Positions 5,818 through 8,449 of a stretch of 8,449 nucleotides of DNA are shown one piece after another. Every line of letters starts with the position of its first letter. Within the stretch, counting starts at the first letter, position 1. The stretch lies in NCBI GenBank assembly GCA_003245395.1, contig QKDF01000214.1, positions 1 to 8,449 of the forward strand, read 5' to 3'. Both the position numbers and the translations under genes were made by a program. This DNA is from Clostridia bacterium. Its GTDB lineage: Bacteria; Bacillota; Clostridia; Oscillospirales; Oscillospiraceae. The notes under the pieces are model-generated. The model was not told the origin of the DNA. It saw only the letters and a list, made by a program, of their open reading frames with translations, and made no database searches.

Positions 5818-7184
5818 TGTTGGATGCAACTCCAAAAGAGCGGGTTACCCGTGAGGCCCTGCGGATCAATTCCTGTAAAACCTGTCAGCCTGTGGGCGCT
5901 TTGTATGCGGCGCTGGGCGTTCACAACTGCATGCCATATTCCCACGGTTCTCAGGGCTGTGTGGCTTACCACCGCACGGTTCTCACTCGTCATTACAAAG
6001 AACCCGTCATGGCTGTGTCCTCCTCGTTTTCCGAGGGCGCTTCGGTCTTCGGCGGAAAGTCCAACCTGACGACCGGAACCAAAAATGTCTTTGACATTTA
6101 CAATCCGGACATCATTGCCGTCCATACCACCTGCCTGTCCGAGGTCATCGGTGACGACCTGAAAGCCTTTATCCGGGACATGGAAATCCCGGAGGGTAAG
6201 CTGGTTGTCCACTGCCATACCCCGTCCTTCAAGGGGTCCCATGTGAACGGCTACGCCGCCATGATGGCTGGGTTTATCAGTTATCTTTCAGAAAAGACCG
6301 AGAAACCCAACGGTAAGCTGGCGGTTTTCCCTGCCTGGAGCGAACCCTCCGATCTGCGGCTGCTCAAGCACTACATGGATCTGATGGGTATTTCCTATAC
6401 GTTGTTCCCCGACCAGTCCGGCGTTGTGGATGCTCCCATGACCGATCACTTTGAGTCTTTCCCCAAGGGCGGCACCACCATCGATGAAATCCGCGGCCTG
6501 GGCGACTGCACCCATGTATTGGGTCTGGGTGAATGGACAGTTCCGGAGCCCTGCAATGCTCTGAGCAAGAAATGCGGCGTGAAAAGCGATATCATTCCAT
6601 ACCCCATCGGCATTGCCAACACCGACCATCTGCTTATGAAGCTCACCGAGCTGACGGGCAAGGAGGTTCCGTATGCCATTGAGGAGGAACGCGGTCAGCT
6701 TATTGACCTGATCCTCGATCAGCATATCTGGACCAGCCAGAAAACCTGCGCCATTTTCGGTGATCCGGACTTTGTTCTTGGCGTTACCTCTCTGGTTCTG
6801 GAGATGGGTATGATTCCGAAATTCGTCCTCACCGGTACACCGGGTCACGCCTTCCCGAAAATGTGCCAGGCGCTGTTTGAGCAGTACGGTGTGGAGGATC
6901 AGTGCCAGGCATTTGAGTTTGATGACCTGTTTACCCTGCACCAGCTGGTCAAAAATGAGCCGGTTGACGTGTTGATCGGTACGAATTACGGCAAGCAGAT
7001 CGCCCGCGCCGAGAAGATTCCCTTTGTCCGCGCCGGCTGGCCGGTTCTGGACCGCTATGGACACTATCTCTGGCCCAACATCGGCTATCGGGGCGCCATG
7101 CGCTTCGTGGAGCGCATTTCCGGGGCCATCATGGACCATGTGGATCAGACCTGTTCCGACGAAGACTTCGACGTGGTTATGTAA
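5817..7184 (+). CDS. nifK: Nitrogenase MoFe protein beta chain NifK
   Basis: This gene encodes the 455-residue beta subunit, partner of NifD in the alpha2-beta2 MoFe protein. P-cluster ligands are Cys23 (SCKTCQPVGALYAALG), Cys48 (HGSQGCVAYHR) and Cys106 (HTTCLSEVIGDD), with the conserved Ser137 in HTPSFKGSHVNGY corresponding to beta-Ser188. The family hallmarks PYPIGIANTD (near 262-271) and 'FVRAGWPVLDRYGHYLWPNIGYRGAM' in the C-terminal third are clear. The protein lacks the N-terminal extension of about 50 residues found in Azotobacter NifK and has the length of the clostridial form. ATG shares one base with the nifD stop (TGATG), with GGAGGTGA just upstream inside nifD, so translation is coupled and subunits are made in equal amounts. 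An intrinsic terminator follows within 75 bases. Confidence 0.98.
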   Translation: MLDATPKERVTREALRINSCKTCQPVGALYAALGVHNCMPYSHGSQGCVAYHRTVLTRHYKEPVMAVSSSFSEGASVFGGKSNLTTGTKNVFDIYNPDIIAVHTTCLSEVIGDDLKAFIRDMEIPEGKLVVHCHTPSFKGSHVNGYAAMMAGFISYLSEKTEKPNGKLAVFPAWSEPSDLRLLKHYMDLMGISYTLFPDQSGVVDAPMTDHFESFPKGGTTIDEIRGLGDCTHVLGLGEWTVPEPCNALSKKCGVKSDIIPYPIGIANTDHLLMKLTELTGKEVPYAIEEERGQLIDLILDQHIWTSQKTCAIFGDPDFVLGVTSLVLEMGMIPKFVLTGTPGHAFPKMCQALFEQYGVEDQCQAFEFDDLFTLHQLVKNEPVDVLIGTNYGKQIARAEKIPFVRAGWPVLDRYGHYLWPNIGYRGAMRFVERISGAIMDHVDQTCSDEDFDVVM

Positions 7185-7215
7185 AAGTTCACATCAGTTA
7201 CCCTCGCAAATCGGC

Positions 7216-7258
7216 AAAGGGGCTGTCCCACTATACGTGCGGGCAGCCCCCTTTTTTT
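7216..7258 (+). terminator. Strong intrinsic terminator between nifK and nifE
   Basis: GGGGCTG-T-CCC (7219-7229, the T bulged) pairs with GGGCAGCCCC (7241-7250) across an 11-base loop. Three A's before the stem and seven T's after it (7252-7258) complete a textbook rho-independent terminator. It begins about 30 bases after the nifK stop. Because nifE follows in the same direction, it is either a partial stop with read-through or the end of the structural operon. Confidence 0.85.
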
Positions 7259-7270
7259 GAATGAAGAAGA

Positions 7271-7302
7271 GAACCTTTGGTTCAAGGGCGGCCCGGCCGC
7301 CC
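7271..7302 (+). promoter_or_regulatory. Tandem hairpins just upstream of nifE
   Basis: GAACC-TTT-GGTTC (7271-7283) is followed after two A's by a very GC-rich inverted repeat, GGGCGGC-CCG-GCCGCCC (7286-7302). They sit between the terminator and the nifE SD at 7311-7317. No good sigma-A promoter is visible between terminator and nifE, so the hairpins may stabilise or mark the 5' end of a processed or read-through nifE message. Confidence 0.45.
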
Positions 7303-7323
7303 GCGTCTGAAAGGAGGAACCCC

Positions 7324-8449
7324 ATGATTCAGACAGGTATTTTGGAAGAACGCAGAAATTTCATCGGACAGGGAGGCGGGACTGCAGTCTGCTGCGATGC
7401 GGACAGCGTCTCAGGCGCCGTCAGCCAGCGGGCCTGTGTCTATTGCGGTGCCCGCGTGGTGCTCAATCCCATTACCGATGCCTATCATATCATCCACGGC
7501 CCCATCGGCTGTTCCAGTTATACATGGGACATCCGCGGCTCTCTTTCCAGCGGGGATGAACTTTACCGCAACAGCTTTTCCACCGACCTATCCGAACAGG
7601 ACATCGTTTTTGGCGGAGCAGAAAAGCTGACCCGCGCCATTGACGAGATCATGGAAAAGCACAGCCCAAAGCTGATTTTCGTCTATGCCACCTGTATCGT
7701 AGGCGTGATCGGCGACGATGTGGATGCGGTCTGCCGTCAGACGGAGCAGAAATACGGAATCCGCTGCATCCCCGTCAAGTCTCCCGGCTTTTCGGGCAAC
7801 AAGAGCTATGGCTACCGGATGGCCTGCGAGGCCATCATGACACTGATTCGCCCCCATAAGGAACAGCCCAAACGCTTCGGCGTCAATATTCTGGGGGATT
7901 TCAACCTGGCGGGGGAAATGTGGATCATTCAGAACTATCTGAAAGAGATCGGCGTACCCGTAGTGTCCACCTTCACGGGGGATGCATCCTATGACACCCT
8001 GATCCAGGCTCCTTCCGCTCAAATCAACCTGGTGCAGTGTGCTGGGTCCATGACATACCTTGCCAAGCAGATGGAGGAGGAGTTCGGTATTCCCTACATC
8101 AAAGTCTCCTTCTTTGGCCGAGAGGACACCACTGCTGCGCTGATGCGGGTGGCGGAGATGCTGGGTGACGAAACAATCATTGCCCGGGCCCGAGCCTTCA
8201 CTCAGCGGGAAGAGGCGAAGCTCATCCCCTTTGAACAGGTGTGGCGATCCAGCCTGGAAGGGAAAAAGGCTGCCATCTATGTGGGCGGCGGCTTTAAGGC
8301 CATCTCTTTGATACGCCAGTTCAACTCCATGGGGATTGAAACCGTGGTGGTGGGTACACAGACCGGGAAGCCGGAAGACTATGAGGTAATCTCCCAGCTG
8401 GTCGGGCCGGACACTGTAATTCTGGATGACGCCAACCCCGCCGAGCTGG
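7324..8449 (+). CDS. nifE: FeMo-cofactor scaffold subunit NifE (3' end outside window)
   Basis: At least 375 residues of NifE are present; the frame runs open to the window edge, so the C-terminus is missing. NifE pairs with NifN (or a NifN-B fusion) as the scaffold that receives NifB-co and on which Mo and homocitrate are added before transfer to apo-NifDK. Cluster ligand cysteines are Cys38 (SQRACVYCG), Cys63 (HGPIGCSSYTWDIRG) and Cys124 (YATCIVGVIGDDVDAVC). Cys239 (INLVQCAGSMTYLAK) matches the cofactor-ligand position of NifD. The WDIRGSLSSG segment (68-77) and FSTDLSEQDIVFGGAEKL (85-102) are typical of NifE and distinguish it from NifD, which has WGTRRN here; the His189-type GHH motif of NifD is absent. 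The ATG has AAGGAGG 6 bases upstream. It is 139 bases downstream of nifK behind a terminator. A CysCys pair at 23-24 precedes the first ligand. Confidence 0.95.
   Translation, partial: MIQTGILEERRNFIGQGGGTAVCCDADSVSGAVSQRACVYCGARVVLNPITDAYHIIHGPIGCSSYTWDIRGSLSSGDELYRNSFSTDLSEQDIVFGGAEKLTRAIDEIMEKHSPKLIFVYATCIVGVIGDDVDAVCRQTEQKYGIRCIPVKSPGFSGNKSYGYRMACEAIMTLIRPHKEQPKRFGVNILGDFNLAGEMWIIQNYLKEIGVPVVSTFTGDASYDTLIQAPSAQINLVQCAGSMTYLAKQMEEEFGIPYIKVSFFGREDTTAALMRVAEMLGDETIIARARAFTQREEAKLIPFEQVWRSSLEGKKAAIYVGGGFKAISLIRQFNSMGIETVVVGTQTGKPEDYEVISQLVGPDTVILDDANPAEL

Noticed and set aside
5790..5830. Possible hidden anfG/vnfG between nifD and nifK
   Set aside because: nifD and nifK share one base (TGATG), leaving no room for a delta-subunit gene.
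3502..5835. Very long open frame (777 codons) on the minus strand
   Set aside because: It is antisense to nifI1, nifI2 and nifD, has no SD, and its protein has no recognisable family; it arises from the third-position GC bias of the real genes.
6288..7139. Minus-strand open frame antisense to nifK
   Set aside because: It is a shadow of nifK with no ribosome binding site and no plausible protein pattern.

Overview
This window carries the front part of a molybdenum nitrogenase (nif) locus of the anaerobic, clostridial/methanogen-like type. The likely host is an anaerobic Firmicute of the class Clostridia with fairly high GC, perhaps Oscillospiraceae-like. The evidence is the nifH-nifI1-nifI2-nifD-nifK-nifE gene order, a NifD with the roughly 50-residue insertion known from Clostridium pasteurianum, a NifK without the long N-terminal extension of Azotobacter, strong AGGAGG-type ribosome binding sites, sigma-A-like promoters, and intrinsic terminators. 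The taxon is an inference; no database search was possible.

Layout. Positions 1-319 are AT-rich and hold no convincing gene, only a long perfect hairpin (40-90) followed by a T run. Positions 320-2211 are a leftward, tightly packed three-gene operon. It is transcribed in the order AnfO-family protein (1582-2211), a repeat protein with MORN/YwqK-like motifs and a CxxCxxCxxC tail (614-1585), and a small PqqD-like protein (320-610). Positions 2212-2613 are a divergent control region. It has a promoter in each direction, direct repeats and dyads over the promoters, a terminator inside the nifH leader, and RNA complementarities that could hide the ribosome binding sites of both first genes. Positions 2614-7184 are nifH, nifI1, nifI2, nifD and nifK, followed by an intrinsic terminator (7216-7258), two tandem hairpins (7271-7302) and nifE (from 7324, cut off by the window end).

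How it works together. NifH (Fe protein) delivers electrons to the NifDK (MoFe protein) heterotetramer. NifI1 and NifI2 are PII-type proteins known in methanogens to bind NifDK and switch it off when fixed nitrogen appears. NifE is half of the NifEN scaffold on which FeMo-cofactor is completed. The internal terminator between nifK and nifE fits high structural-subunit and lower assembly-factor expression. The divergent operon is probably an accessory or maturation module. The AnfO family is known from Fe-only nitrogenase loci, yet no anf genes are seen here and nifD touches nifK with no anfG/vnfG between. The repeat protein with a cysteine tail and the PqqD-like partner are the least explained part and the best candidate for an undescribed system. 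The second candidate is the layered RNA-level control in the divergent intergenic region.
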